Positions 8,383-17,776 of a stretch of 64,000 nucleotides of DNA are shown here, piece by piece. This stretch comes from Sporocytophaga myxococcoides (lineage in GTDB: Bacteria; Bacteroidota; Bacteroidia; Cytophagales; Cytophagaceae). The stretch lies in assembly GCF_000775915.1 (NCBI RefSeq), contig NZ_BBLT01000004.1, positions 496,001-560,000 of the forward strand, read 5' to 3'. Below the pieces are notes generated by a model. The model had not been told where the DNA came from. It worked only from the letters and a program-made list of their open reading frames with translations, and did not search any database. A program made the translations under genes and the position numbers. Each line of letters begins with the position of its first letter. Position 1 is the stretch's first letter.

Positions 8383-9624
8383 ATGAAGCGAGTTGTAGTA
8401 ACAGGTATGGGAGCGATTACTCCAATCGGTAATTCTATCCACGATTTTTGGAATTCGGTAAAGCAAGGTATAAGCGGAGCTAACCATATTTCAAGATTTG
8501 ACACCACGCACTTCAAGACAAAATTTGCCTGTGAAGTAAAGAACTTTAATCCTTTGGATTTTCTTGATAAAAAAGAATCCCGTAAAATGGACCTGTTTTG
8601 TCAATATGGAATTGCCAGTACAGAGGAAGCTATAAAAGATGCAGGAATCAGCTTTGACACAATCAATAAAGACAAAGTAGGTGTAATATGGTCTTCAGGA
8701 ATTGGTGGCTTTGTCACTTTTCAGGAAGAAGTGCTGGCATATGCTCAAAGCAAATTACCTAAGTTTAACCCCTTTTTCATCACCAAAATGATTTCGGATA
8801 TCGTGCCGGGGTATATATCCATAAAGTTTGGTTTGCGTGGGATAAATTTCGGAACAGTCTCTGCCTGTGCTTCATCAACAAATGCAATCATCGATGCCTT
8901 TAACTACTTGAGGTTAGGAAAAGCAAATATCATTATAGCCGGCGGTTCTGAAGCTCCCATTATTGACGCAGGTATCGGTGGTTTTAATGCGATGAAAGCT
9001 TTATCTGAAAATAATGAAGAATTTTCAAAGGCCTCCAGACCTTTTGATAAAACAAGAGATGGCTTTGTACTCGGAGAAGGCAGTGGCACCCTGATTCTTG
9101 AAGAACTGGAACATGCGAAATCGCGAGGGGCCAGAATCTATGCAGAAATCATTGGAGGTGGACTTGCAGCGGACGCTTATCATATTACAGCTACTCATCC
9201 GGAAGGAATCGGTGCTTACCTTGCCATGAAGGATGCTTTGGAAGACGCACGCATTTCACCTTCAGAAGTGGATTACATTAATTGCCATGCGACCTCTACA
9301 CCACTGGGAGATCCGAGCGAACTTGCAGCAATTGACAGATTATTCAATGGACAAAAGATAAATATAAGTGCTACCAAATCAATGACGGGTCATTTGCTCG
9401 GAGCCGCTGGAGCCGTGGAAGCTATCATAGCAATTAAAAGTATTGAGGAAAATATTATTCCTCCGACTATCAATACAAATGATCTTTCTGAAATTAATCT
9501 ATCATCGGACGTAGAAATTATAACAGGTAAGTATAAACCAAGCAATGTAGAAGTGGCTATGAGCAATACCTTTGGTTTTGGAGGGCATAATGCTATTGCA
9601 ATATTCAGAAGATTTGCAGAATAA
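8383..9624 (+). CDS. fabF: Beta-ketoacyl-ACP synthase II (FabF-type)
   Basis: At 413 residues it has the full length of FabF condensing enzymes, which extend acyl-ACP with malonyl-ACP in fatty-acid synthesis. The catalytic triad is visible: Cys162 in VSACASSTNAI, His302 in CHATSTPLGDPSE and His337 in MTGHLLGAAGAVEA. The N-terminus RVVVTGMGAITPIGN is typical. It stands alone, without acpP or other fab genes, next to a TetR regulator with operators in front of both genes. It is therefore probably an inducible second copy or part of a specialised lipid response rather than the housekeeping enzyme. Confidence 0.9.
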   Translation: MKRVVVTGMGAITPIGNSIHDFWNSVKQGISGANHISRFDTTHFKTKFACEVKNFNPLDFLDKKESRKMDLFCQYGIASTEEAIKDAGISFDTINKDKVGVIWSSGIGGFVTFQEEVLAYAQSKLPKFNPFFITKMISDIVPGYISIKFGLRGINFGTVSACASSTNAIIDAFNYLRLGKANIIIAGGSEAPIIDAGIGGFNAMKALSENNEEFSKASRPFDKTRDGFVLGEGSGTLILEELEHAKSRGARIYAEIIGGGLAADAYHITATHPEGIGAYLAMKDALEDARISPSEVDYINCHATSTPLGDPSELAAIDRLFNGQKINISATKSMTGHLLGAAGAVEAIIAIKSIEENIIPPTINTNDLSEINLSSDVEIITGKYKPSNVEVAMSNTFGFGGHNAIAIFRRFAE

Positions 9625-9631
9625 AGCTCAT

Positions 9632-9670
9632 TAATAAAAGAAGAAAGTTTTTACTTTTCTTCTTTTATTA
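9632..9670. terminator. Bidirectional hairpin terminator
   Basis: TAATAAAAGAAGAAAG pairs with the complementary CTTTTCTTCTTTTATTA across a short T-rich loop. It lies directly after the ketosynthase stop codon and before the convergent T9SS cargo gene. Confidence 0.65.
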
Positions 9671-9781
9671 AGTCAACTTAATTGTTAGATATTTAAACAT
9701 TCAGATCAAGGGGAGACGCTTGTTATCAAGAAATATCTATTCTTAAATCTTCAAGGTTAATTCCACTTTCATAGATTTTTT

Positions 9782-12658
9782 TTATCTCTTCTCAAACTTT
9801 CTTACCTCAATCCCTTCTTGCGTTAATATGCTCAGGAAGTAAACTCCGGTTGGTAATGAGGTTATGTTAAAGGAAAGTGTATTAACTCCTTTTTCAAAAC
9901 TTTGCTCTTTTGTTAAAATTTGTTTTCCTACAACATCTGTTAATTCAACCAGCACAGATGATTTTTCGGAAGTCACAATTTGAAGGTACAACACTTCAAA
10001 AGCAGGATTTGGAAAAAGGTTAAAAAACTTTTCATTACCGCCCTTCAGATGTATGATAGGACTGTATGCAAAAGAACCATCTTTATCTACGATTTTAAGT
10101 CTGTAATAAAGACTTTTTTCCCAATTCGCATCCTGAAATTGGTAATGACCAAGACCACTAGCCGATACAAACCCTTTGGATTCAAAATAGAATCCATCAC
10201 TACTGCTTTCAATTATAAAACCTTCAACATTTTTCTCTAATGCTGTAGACCAATAAAGATTTGATTTACCATCCAGACTAACACCTCTAAATGATAAGAG
10301 CATCAAAGGAAGCGGACAGCTCTTTTTAGCCCAGATTGGCATTCTTCCGCATGGAGCACCGTATTCTATCTCCCAGTTAAAGAATGCTCCTGATTTCTTC
10401 TGATTTGGAAGTATGGTCATTACAACAGGAATAGAATACCCTTCTTCTTCATCGCTGATCTTAAAAAATGCTTTATCTATATCTTCAATTCTTAATTCGT
10501 AATTATTTCCAGGAGGAATGTCAAAATTCAAAACAACTTTTGTCGGAACATCACATTGTATTGTGCCTGTTGCAGTTTGTCCCGTAGCAATTCCATTTTG
10601 AAAAAGCTGAATAGTAATACTTCTAGTAAATGTATTGTTATACCCGCAACCACCAGCATTCAAAGCTGCTCTTACTTCTACTGATTTGAGCTTTATAGGG
10701 GCTGTAACATTAAACTTTCTTAATTCTTCCTGAATTGTAATATCATTGTTACTTCCATCGGCAATATAATACTCCTGAGCTGCTCCTGCTCCGGTAGGCC
10801 CGAAAACAGTAGTTACTTTTACAGTATCTACAACATAGAAAACTGTATCCTTGGTTAGTCCCGTTACAGTATAGCTGTTTCCCACGTGTACAAGCGAACC
10901 TCCAGTCTGCTCGGAAAACCAGCCATATTTAGCAGCTGTTTCCGGATTCCCTACTTCAAGCGTTACTGTTGCAGGACCAGCGTTATCACAGAAATACTGA
11001 TTTACGGGCACCTCATTTCCTATTTTTTTGATCACTACAGTATCTGTAGAAGAACAATTGGCTGTTGTCACTTTCACCACATATATACCTGGAGCATTTG
11101 TTGTATATACCGAATCTTTTTCTGCTGTCAGTTCCACTCCGTCTTTATACCAGGTAAAGGTAGTTCCTGTCTTTTCCAGTTTGGTATCAAGAACTGCTAC
11201 CCCAGGATTGCAAAGAGTTTGATCACTACCAGCTGAAAACAGAATAACTTTCGGAGGTTGAGAAGAAATAGTAGTACAGGAAAAACCAGTTATACCAGGC
11301 GAGCCTGCCTGCGCTCCATACGCAGAAGAGTCTGTTATGGTAATTCCAGGATTTCCTCCTTCTGAAACTACTTTTACCAACGGATTAGCAATTGAAGAGG
11401 CATTAAAACACACAAGGCCTCCCCCACCGCCTCCGCCTGGACCATGTTCCTGTGCGGTAAGGCTTCCCCCATTTCCGCCTCTAGCCTGAATAGTAAGCGC
11501 TGTGGTACCCAAATCATTACATTCTATTTTAATAGAACCACCGGCTCCACCTCCTCCACCTCCATCATTTTCACCATTTCCCCCCTGAATAAGATCATAG
11601 TTGAATCCGATAAAACCATCGGAGATAATTTTATTTCCATTACCTTCAATCTTGTCTGCCTTGATCACAATGATCCCCCCTCCATCACCACCTGAGTTTC
11701 CTCTGTGGTTATTCTCATGTCCTGCACCACCACCTCCGCCAAGAAACAGGCGCAAACCACCCATTCTATCAAGAGCAATGCCACCTGATCCATTCGAAAT
11801 TACACCACAAATTTCATTGGATATTCCTATATAGGAATTCCCTCCTCTTCCTCCTGCTCCCATATTAGAACCTCCTCCCCCTCCAGCATTGTGATTCAAT
11901 CCACCTCCACCGCCATTCGCAAGGTTACCTGTTCCAAGTTCATATTGAGGATTTCTGAACTCCGCTATACCTTCACCTTTTCTTCCTGCCCATTGAAGGT
12001 TAGCACCATCGAGAAAAAATATACCATTCGCAAATTCATCACCTGCAGGTCCTCCTGTTCCACATTCGGTAATATTTAGATTGCTGTTAGGGTTTACCGC
12101 TCCTCTGAAGCCCATTCCTGTAACATCTATGCTTCCCGAAAGGGACAAAGTCCCGTTTACCTCCATAAACAAAACCCCACCTTTATTTCCATCCCATGGG
12201 GCGCATGAAATCCCTCCGACAGGAACATTATAATTTCCAGGGGATATAAACTTTTTGACAAGCTGTACCTTTCCATCAACAGAATAATTTCCTCCTATCG
12301 TATTAGCGAATGTTATGAGCTTGGTTACGGCATCTATAGCTGCGATAGAAAGTACTTCATGGAAACCTGTACTACCATAAGTTATAATGTCCCCAAATGT
12401 AGTATCCTGAGACCAACTTATATCAGCACCTTTCATTTGAATAAGAAGTACTTCATCACCAACAACAAATTGTGCTACATCATCAACAATCACCTTATTA
12501 CAAGGATTAAGACATGGACTGCAGGATGGAAAATCAATTACCTTAGCATATTGGTTCAGTACCAAAGGTGTTTGAGCCGATAAAGGCTGAATACATGAGA
12601 GAGCTGCTAGCAGTAGCAACAGACCATAATTTCTCAGAAAAGCAAGATGCTTGTTCAT
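9782..12658 (-). CDS. Large secreted glycine-rich protein with T9SS type A sorting domain
   Basis: This 958-residue protein has a signal peptide (GLLLLLAALSCIQPLSAQ). A beta-rich N-terminal region is followed by a strongly glycine-rich stretch at about 230-460 (runs such as GGGGGLNHNAGGGGG), one or two Ig-like or PKD-like modules at about 480-610 (TFTWYKDGVELTAEKD), and a C-terminal type A sorting domain over the last 75 residues (LFPNPAFEVLYLQIV, LPTGVYFLSIL). The tail marks it for export through T9SS and attachment to the cell surface. No catalytic motif is visible; an adhesive or structural role is a guess. It stands as a single transcription unit. Confidence 0.88.
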   Translation of the reverse strand: MNKHLAFLRNYGLLLLLAALSCIQPLSAQTPLVLNQYAKVIDFPSCSPCLNPCNKVIVDDVAQFVVGDEVLLIQMKGADISWSQDTTFGDIITYGSTGFHEVLSIAAIDAVTKLITFANTIGGNYSVDGKVQLVKKFISPGNYNVPVGGISCAPWDGNKGGVLFMEVNGTLSLSGSIDVTGMGFRGAVNPNSNLNITECGTGGPAGDEFANGIFFLDGANLQWAGRKGEGIAEFRNPQYELGTGNLANGGGGGLNHNAGGGGGSNMGAGGRGGNSYIGISNEICGVISNGSGGIALDRMGGLRLFLGGGGGAGHENNHRGNSGGDGGGIIVIKADKIEGNGNKIISDGFIGFNYDLIQGGNGENDGGGGGGAGGSIKIECNDLGTTALTIQARGGNGGSLTAQEHGPGGGGGGGLVCFNASSIANPLVKVVSEGGNPGITITDSSAYGAQAGSPGITGFSCTTISSQPPKVILFSAGSDQTLCNPGVAVLDTKLEKTGTTFTWYKDGVELTAEKDSVYTTNAPGIYVVKVTTANCSSTDTVVIKKIGNEVPVNQYFCDNAGPATVTLEVGNPETAAKYGWFSEQTGGSLVHVGNSYTVTGLTKDTVFYVVDTVKVTTVFGPTGAGAAQEYYIADGSNNDITIQEELRKFNVTAPIKLKSVEVRAALNAGGCGYNNTFTRSITIQLFQNGIATGQTATGTIQCDVPTKVVLNFDIPPGNNYELRIEDIDKAFFKISDEEEGYSIPVVMTILPNQKKSGAFFNWEIEYGAPCGRMPIWAKKSCPLPLMLLSFRGVSLDGKSNLYWSTALEKNVEGFIIESSSDGFYFESKGFVSASGLGHYQFQDANWEKSLYYRLKIVDKDGSFAYSPIIHLKGGNEKFFNLFPNPAFEVLYLQIVTSEKSSVLVELTDVVGKQILTKEQSFEKGVNTLSFNITSLPTGVYFLSILTQEGIEVRKFEKR

Positions 12659-13102
12659 TAATTTCTAAGCTATTATAAATGATTTGATTGTGTATTCGGA
12701 AGAATGCGGTCTTTTCTTCAATAAATGCAAAATAATGACGAGTTAATAACTCTTCTTAAATACTGTCAAAAGGAAAATAAGTAATCAGTTATCTTCTAAA
12801 AATATTTAACTATTCTGATATTAAATATAACTATGACAAAAAAATCATATCTTTTTTTCATCCTTCTTAACTCTCAAATATAACTAGTTGGTTAAAAAGA
12901 CTTTTGCAAGCTTTCTAGAATCATCTTTTTTTTATTCAATTCGGAAACAAAGCAATTGTAATCCAGAACTATTCAGAAAGCACATAAATTAAATTGGCTA
13001 TATAATACGAGGATAAGGAATTTTCAGAAAATCCATTTAAACAATTCACTTACAAGGAAAAAATTTACTTTATCTTGCCTTACTATTTCTTATACTATCT
13101 AT
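12659..13102. other. Intergenic region, 444 bp, divergent promoters presumed
   Basis: AT-rich DNA between two divergent genes. It should hold the promoters of the T9SS cargo gene and the deoxyribosyltransferase gene, but I find no convincing TAnnTTTG element, open frame or strong hairpin in it. Confidence 0.4.
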
Positions 13103-13588
13103 ATGAAAATCTACCTTGCCGGACCTGATGTCTTCAGACAAAATGCAAAAGAGCATTTTGAAAAATTAAATAATTTTCTTTCACAGAAAGGGCATAAAGC
13201 CTTGATACCTTTAGACAATCAGATAGATCCGACAAAAGCCGAGCTGGTGTGTGAACAGATATTCAATGGAAATATTCAAATGATAGAAATGGCTGATGTT
13301 GTTGTAGCGAACATCGATCCCTTTCGCGGAGCCTGCATGGACGATGGTACCGCTTTTGAAATCGGGATGGCATTTGGTAAAAAGAAAAAAATATATGCCT
13401 ACTGTACTGAACCTGAATGTACCATTCCGGAAACAACAAAAAAAATGTTTGATATCTCCAAACAGCCGGAATATAGTGAAATAGAAGATTTTGGTCATTG
13501 CGTAAACCTCATGATACACTATGCCATTGTTCAGTCAGGAGGCAGAATTTTCAGGACTTTTGAAGAATGTATCGAAGCTTTAGGTTAA
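13103..13588 (+). CDS. Nucleoside 2-deoxyribosyltransferase
   Basis: This 161-residue protein begins MKIYLAGPDVFRQNAKEHFE, the hallmark of the nucleoside 2-deoxyribosyltransferase family. MADVVVANIDPFRG and DDGTAFEIGMAFGKKKKIYA follow, carrying the usual active-site Asp and Glu. These enzymes exchange the base of 2'-deoxynucleosides in nucleotide salvage in the cytoplasm. Length and motifs are complete. It stands alone on the plus strand; the convergent transporter ends 6 bp away. Confidence 0.9.
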   Translation: MKIYLAGPDVFRQNAKEHFEKLNNFLSQKGHKALIPLDNQIDPTKAELVCEQIFNGNIQMIEMADVVVANIDPFRGACMDDGTAFEIGMAFGKKKKIYAYCTEPECTIPETTKKMFDISKQPEYSEIEDFGHCVNLMIHYAIVQSGGRIFRTFEECIEALG

Positions 13589-13594
13589 TTGTCA

Positions 13595-15022
13595 TTAATC
13601 CTCTGCATATTCCGGAATATTGAGGTAAGACAAAACAGCAGCGCTAAGTACAAAAAACGTCAGAGCATAATAAACAAAGTGCATTCCATAAACCTGAGCA
13701 TGGTTACTTAACTCCTCAATACCTGATGAATAAGCTATTTTCTTTCTAAATGAATACCAGATAGCCGCTGCTATTGATACCCCCATCAAAAGCCCTAAAT
13801 TTCTCATAAAAGCAAGTGCGCTGCTTCCAACACCTCGAAGGTGCGCTGGAGCTGAATTTAAAGCTCTGGAACTATTGGGTGATTGAAACAATCCAAATCC
13901 AAGGCTGATCAAAGCGCTCCTCCATACAATCTGATGCCAGTCCCAGTTTTCTGTAATAAAAGTAAATGAAAAATAACCAGTAGCTGTAATCAAAAGCCCT
14001 ACAGTTGCAATAAATCGCGGACCGATTTTATCAGAAAGGAAACCTCCTATAGGGGCTACAATTCCTAGTGTTGCCGGACCCGCAAGCAATATAAAACCGG
14101 CCTTTTCAGGAGGGTAGTTCAAAATTTGTTGAAGGTAAAATGGTAAAATAAAAAAGTTTGCCCCTGTAGATGTAAAAGCCAACCATGCGGATATAATTGA
14201 ATAACTATAGTTTTTCCTTTTAAATAAAGTAAAGTTGAGCATAGGGACCGGTGCCCTTTTCTGCCAAAAGAAAAAAAAGGTTAGAAGTAGTACCCCTGCT
14301 ATAATATTCATTATCACAGTTTTGTTATTCCATCCGAAATTATCCAATGGCCCGAGATAAAGTCCGATCAGAAACAATATCGCTCCTGCAAGAAACAACA
14401 ATGCTCCTGGATAATCAAAGTACTCTTTTTTCTTTTCGGCTCCGCCGGGAATATTTCTGAGTGTAAATAAAACAGCAATAATGCCCAGCGGAACATTTAC
14501 AAAAAAAATACTTTTCCATCCCAATGATCCCAGCAAGACTCCACCCAACACGGGACCAAGACTATTACCAGTTGCGACAATGGTACCGATTAAACCTAAA
14601 GCCTTCCCACGATCTTTGGGTTCAAAAACATTTGCTATAATCACTGGACCGACAGCAAACAACATAGATGCTCCTATTCCCTGAATTACTCTAAAGGCTG
14701 TCAAATACCATATTCCGGGAGCAATACCACAGAGCAAAGAGCCAATTGTAAATATTATAAAACCTGAAACATATATTGGCTTCGCCCCTATGATATCAGA
14801 GATCCTGCCCATGATCAGCAGGGTACCGGTAGTAGTAAGAAAATAAGATATTACAATCCATTGAACAGCACTGCCAGCCTGAAGCTCTGTCTTAATTGTA
14901 GGAAGGGCAATATTTACAATACTTCCGTCAAGCGTAGCCATCAAAACCCCGAATGCTACATTGGCAAGTATAAGCCACTTATTCTTGTATTTATTTTCCG
15001 GTATTTTTCCGATATCTGTCAT
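13595..15022 (-). CDS. MFS transporter, DHA2 (EmrB/QacA) family, 14 helices
   Basis: This 475-residue membrane protein starts with LANVAFGVLMATLDGSIVNI, the DHA2 signature in which helix 1 carries the conserved Asp. SYFLTTTGTLLIMGRISDII and motif-C-like VATGNSLGPVLGGVLLG follow. Hydrophobic segments fit 14 helices. It probably exports drugs or other small amphiphiles by proton antiport. No adaptor (EmrA) gene is adjacent, so it may act in the inner membrane alone. Substrate is unknown. Confidence 0.88.
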   Translation of the reverse strand: MTDIGKIPENKYKNKWLILANVAFGVLMATLDGSIVNIALPTIKTELQAGSAVQWIVISYFLTTTGTLLIMGRISDIIGAKPIYVSGFIIFTIGSLLCGIAPGIWYLTAFRVIQGIGASMLFAVGPVIIANVFEPKDRGKALGLIGTIVATGNSLGPVLGGVLLGSLGWKSIFFVNVPLGIIAVLFTLRNIPGGAEKKKEYFDYPGALLFLAGAILFLIGLYLGPLDNFGWNNKTVIMNIIAGVLLLTFFFFWQKRAPVPMLNFTLFKRKNYSYSIISAWLAFTSTGANFFILPFYLQQILNYPPEKAGFILLAGPATLGIVAPIGGFLSDKIGPRFIATVGLLITATGYFSFTFITENWDWHQIVWRSALISLGFGLFQSPNSSRALNSAPAHLRGVGSSALAFMRNLGLLMGVSIAAAIWYSFRKKIAYSSGIEELSNHAQVYGMHFVYYALTFFVLSAAVLSYLNIPEYAED

Positions 15023-15226
15023 TTAAAAAAATTACTCCTCCCGATTTGAGAAAATATGCTAAAACGTTTCCTCCATACAATAACTACCAAGACAGGAAAT
15101 AGATAAATTTAAAGGATAAATCCTGAAACTTTTGGGGATAAAAACAAAAGCCATCTTTAATCAGACAGCTTGTTGGAATTGCATCAATTAAGGACGCTAC
15201 TTTCAAAGAATCAATATTGTACAATT

Positions 15227-15487
15227 TTACAATGCCACAACACCTTCAATTTTGGATGCTTCTTTATAATAGTGTAATACGGAATCGCCTGATTCAACAG
15301 CAAATGTAGATGTAACACTGACGTAGTTCCCTTTCTGAGAATATTTTTTTTCTGTTATACGCCCCTCAAAAATATCAACTAACTCCTTTTCTTTTTCTGT
15401 AGGAACAATAAACTTGAACATATAAATAGATGGCCATGACAATTTTTCTAGCCTTTCCTGCAATCCTTTAAATTTCTTATCTTCCAT
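15227..15487 (-). CDS. DUF493-family small protein (YbeD-like)
   Basis: This 86-residue protein matches the DUF493 pattern: WPSIYMFKFIVPTEKE near the start, then KGNYVSVTSTFAVESGDSV and YKEASKIEGVVAL at the end. The family folds as a ferredoxin-like alpha/beta domain and its role is unknown. It is soluble. The plus-strand membrane-protein gene starts 67 bp away, so the two share a short divergent promoter region. Confidence 0.85.
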   Translation of the reverse strand: MEDKKFKGLQERLEKLSWPSIYMFKFIVPTEKEKELVDIFEGRITEKKYSQKGNYVSVTSTFAVESGDSVLHYYKEASKIEGVVAL

Positions 15488-15554
15488 AAATTTGGTAACT
15501 GGAACTATTAAAATTGCGTTCCAAAAAGCATGCTAAAAATCGTAAAACTTTCTC

Positions 15555-16535
15555 ATGCCTGAAAGAAAATTCATTTTAAATACTTTGCTTACTGATGGAA
15601 TTATATCCAACGAAGACAAAGAAAAGATCGAAAATTATGAGCAAGACAAGCTTTTTTCGCTCTTTTGGGAAGTAAAAACATTTTTATACCTGGGTGTATT
15701 ACTTTTCTCAGCTGGCGCAGGCCTTATTATCTATCTCAACATTGACACTATCGGTCACATTTCCATTATTTCTCTTATTGGACTTGCCTGCATGGCCTGC
15801 TTCTATTACACTTTCAGAAAAAGTGAGCCTTTTTCCTTTAATGAAGTAATGAATTCCTCGCCGTGGAATGATTATATTTTATTACTCGGGTGTCTCCTTT
15901 TTTTATCACTTGAAACTTATTTACAGATTCAATACACCATATTCGGAAATCAATATGGCACTGCCACAATTATCCCAACTCTTTTATTTTTCCTGCTTGC
16001 TTACAGGTTCGATCATAAAGGTGTATTAAGCATGGGAGTGACAGGTCTTGCAGGATGGGCAGGAATAGCCGTAACTCCCAGAGAAGTATTTGATGGACTG
16101 GATAACTTTTCTGACCACTCTTACATATGGACTGCTTTAGGTCTTGGTTCTTTCCTTAATGCCCTGGTCTTTGGACTTCAGAGAATCAATCTGAAAAACC
16201 ATTTTGCATTTACTTATCTCAACTTTGCAATACACATCCTCTTTATTGCCGCATTGGCTGGTCTGTTTTCAGAAATCAACCACTTCTTATTTATACTTAT
16301 TTTATTTTCAATTGGAGGAGTCTATTATTTCCAGGCGAGAAAACTTGAATCTTACTATTTCTTGCTTTTCATCATGATATATTTATATATAGGCATAACC
16401 TATATTATTTTTTATTTTATGTTTAAAGCCGGAGCAGGCCTGGAATTAGCTTACTTTGGATTTTTCTATTTCATCGGTAGTTGTGCCTTAGCCGTTTTAC
16501 TAATTAAAAATCACAAAAGTCTGTTAAAAATATGA
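15555..16535 (+). CDS. DUF2157-type polytopic membrane protein
   Basis: This 326-residue protein has a soluble N-terminus (about 1-40, TLLTDGIISNEDKEKIENYE) followed by about nine hydrophobic segments. The N-terminal helical part and the first helix (LYLGVLLFSAGAGLIIYLNI) resemble DUF2157 proteins. The function is unknown. Its stop overlaps the start of the next gene by 4 bp, so the two are translationally coupled and probably form one complex. Confidence 0.75.
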   Translation: MPERKFILNTLLTDGIISNEDKEKIENYEQDKLFSLFWEVKTFLYLGVLLFSAGAGLIIYLNIDTIGHISIISLIGLACMACFYYTFRKSEPFSFNEVMNSSPWNDYILLLGCLLFLSLETYLQIQYTIFGNQYGTATIIPTLLFFLLAYRFDHKGVLSMGVTGLAGWAGIAVTPREVFDGLDNFSDHSYIWTALGLGSFLNALVFGLQRINLKNHFAFTYLNFAIHILFIAALAGLFSEINHFLFILILFSIGGVYYFQARKLESYYFLLFIMIYLYIGITYIIFYFMFKAGAGLELAYFGFFYFIGSCALAVLLIKNHKSLLKI

Positions 16536-17728
16536 TTATTTATAACAAAAAATCGCTGAAAAATCTCAGACTTCTCGAGCAGGCTAAGATATGGAAAGAA
16601 AAACAATTATTTTCCGAACACACCTTTGAAAAGATAAAAGGAACATACATAAATGATCTCTATACTCCTAATTTCTTTATCAGAACAGGCTTATTCCTCT
16701 TTACCTCAATTTTAATAAGCGCTAGCCTTGGTCTTATCACTCTGATAACATTTTCTGACAGCACCTCAGATTTCGGGCTATTGAGAACATTGATTTATGC
16801 AATACTCACAGGTTTCACAAGCGAAATGGCAATAAAAGAAAAAAAGTTTTTCAGGGCAGGAGTTGATGATGCATTGCAATATGCTACAGTTGGTCTCTTT
16901 ATTTCTTCAATAGCTATATTTATAGATATTTTAAACCGCGCTGGTGAATCTTACTATAATGAAAGTGATAACCTTATTCAAGTACTTACAATTTCTCTAC
17001 CCGTTCTCATTTTTTTTGCCATCCATTATGTAGACCGCCTGATCACAGTCTTAGCATTTGGAGTACTGATTTACCTTATTTTCTACCTGGTATCCAATAC
17101 CGGAAATATAGGTAAAGCAATATGCCCTTTTGTGATAGGGCTTACAACCTTCTTTATATACCTGCTTATCAAAAAATACGCTAAAGTTGAAAAATGGATA
17201 ATATGGAAAGATAATTTTAATGTTCTTGAATTTCTTTGTTTACTCATACTATATCTTTCTGTCAATTATTTTGTCGTGAGAGAGCTTAATGCCTTGCTAA
17301 ATGATGATTATACAAGTAAGCAAATACCCTTGGCCTGGTTATTCTATATCACTACAGCTACAATACCTTTGCTATACATATATTCTGGTGTAACCCATAA
17401 AGACAGATTACAACTTCAGCTGGGGATACTTCTTATTGCTTTTGCAGTATTTACTTTTAAATACTATTTCAGTCTTGGCCATCATGAAATAACAATTACA
17501 CTTGCAGGAGTCATTATGATTGGTATTGCCTGGTTTGTAACCAAGCTTTTAAAAACACCTAAAATAGGATTAACAATAAATAAAGAGGATTTAGAAATCA
17601 AATTCAACTTATCTGATGCAGAAGCACTGGTAATTGCAGAGACAATGGGCAAAGACTCAGCACAACAAGATAGTTTTGAATTTGGAGAAGGTAATTTCGG
17701 AGGTGGTGGTTCCGGAGGAAAGTTTTAA
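16532..17728 (+). CDS. Polytopic membrane protein with Gly-rich tail, partner of the DUF2157 protein
   Basis: This 398-residue protein has about ten hydrophobic segments after a soluble N-terminus of about 45 residues. That N-terminus has the same helical layout as in the upstream gene (KNLRLLEQAKIWKEKQLFSE). A short soluble region follows the last helix (DLEIKFNLSDAEALVIAETM) and ends in GEGNFGGGGSGGKF. Gly-rich tails of this kind occur at the C-termini of several small membrane-protein families and may aid membrane association. It is coupled by overlap to the DUF2157 gene. Function unknown. Confidence 0.7.
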   Translation: MIIYNKKSLKNLRLLEQAKIWKEKQLFSEHTFEKIKGTYINDLYTPNFFIRTGLFLFTSILISASLGLITLITFSDSTSDFGLLRTLIYAILTGFTSEMAIKEKKFFRAGVDDALQYATVGLFISSIAIFIDILNRAGESYYNESDNLIQVLTISLPVLIFFAIHYVDRLITVLAFGVLIYLIFYLVSNTGNIGKAICPFVIGLTTFFIYLLIKKYAKVEKWIIWKDNFNVLEFLCLLILYLSVNYFVVRELNALLNDDYTSKQIPLAWLFYITTATIPLLYIYSGVTHKDRLQLQLGILLIAFAVFTFKYYFSLGHHEITITLAGVIMIGIAWFVTKLLKTPKIGLTINKEDLEIKFNLSDAEALVIAETMGKDSAQQDSFEFGEGNFGGGGSGGKF

Positions 17729-17776
17729 TACATTCCTTTCTCTTCCATTAGAAGATTATACATATTAGATCAACAA

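Noticed and set aside
11028-11834. Several plus-strand open frames inside the large T9SS cargo gene
   Set aside because: They are antisense shadows of a codon-biased glycine-rich gene and yield Pro/Ser-rich products without domains.
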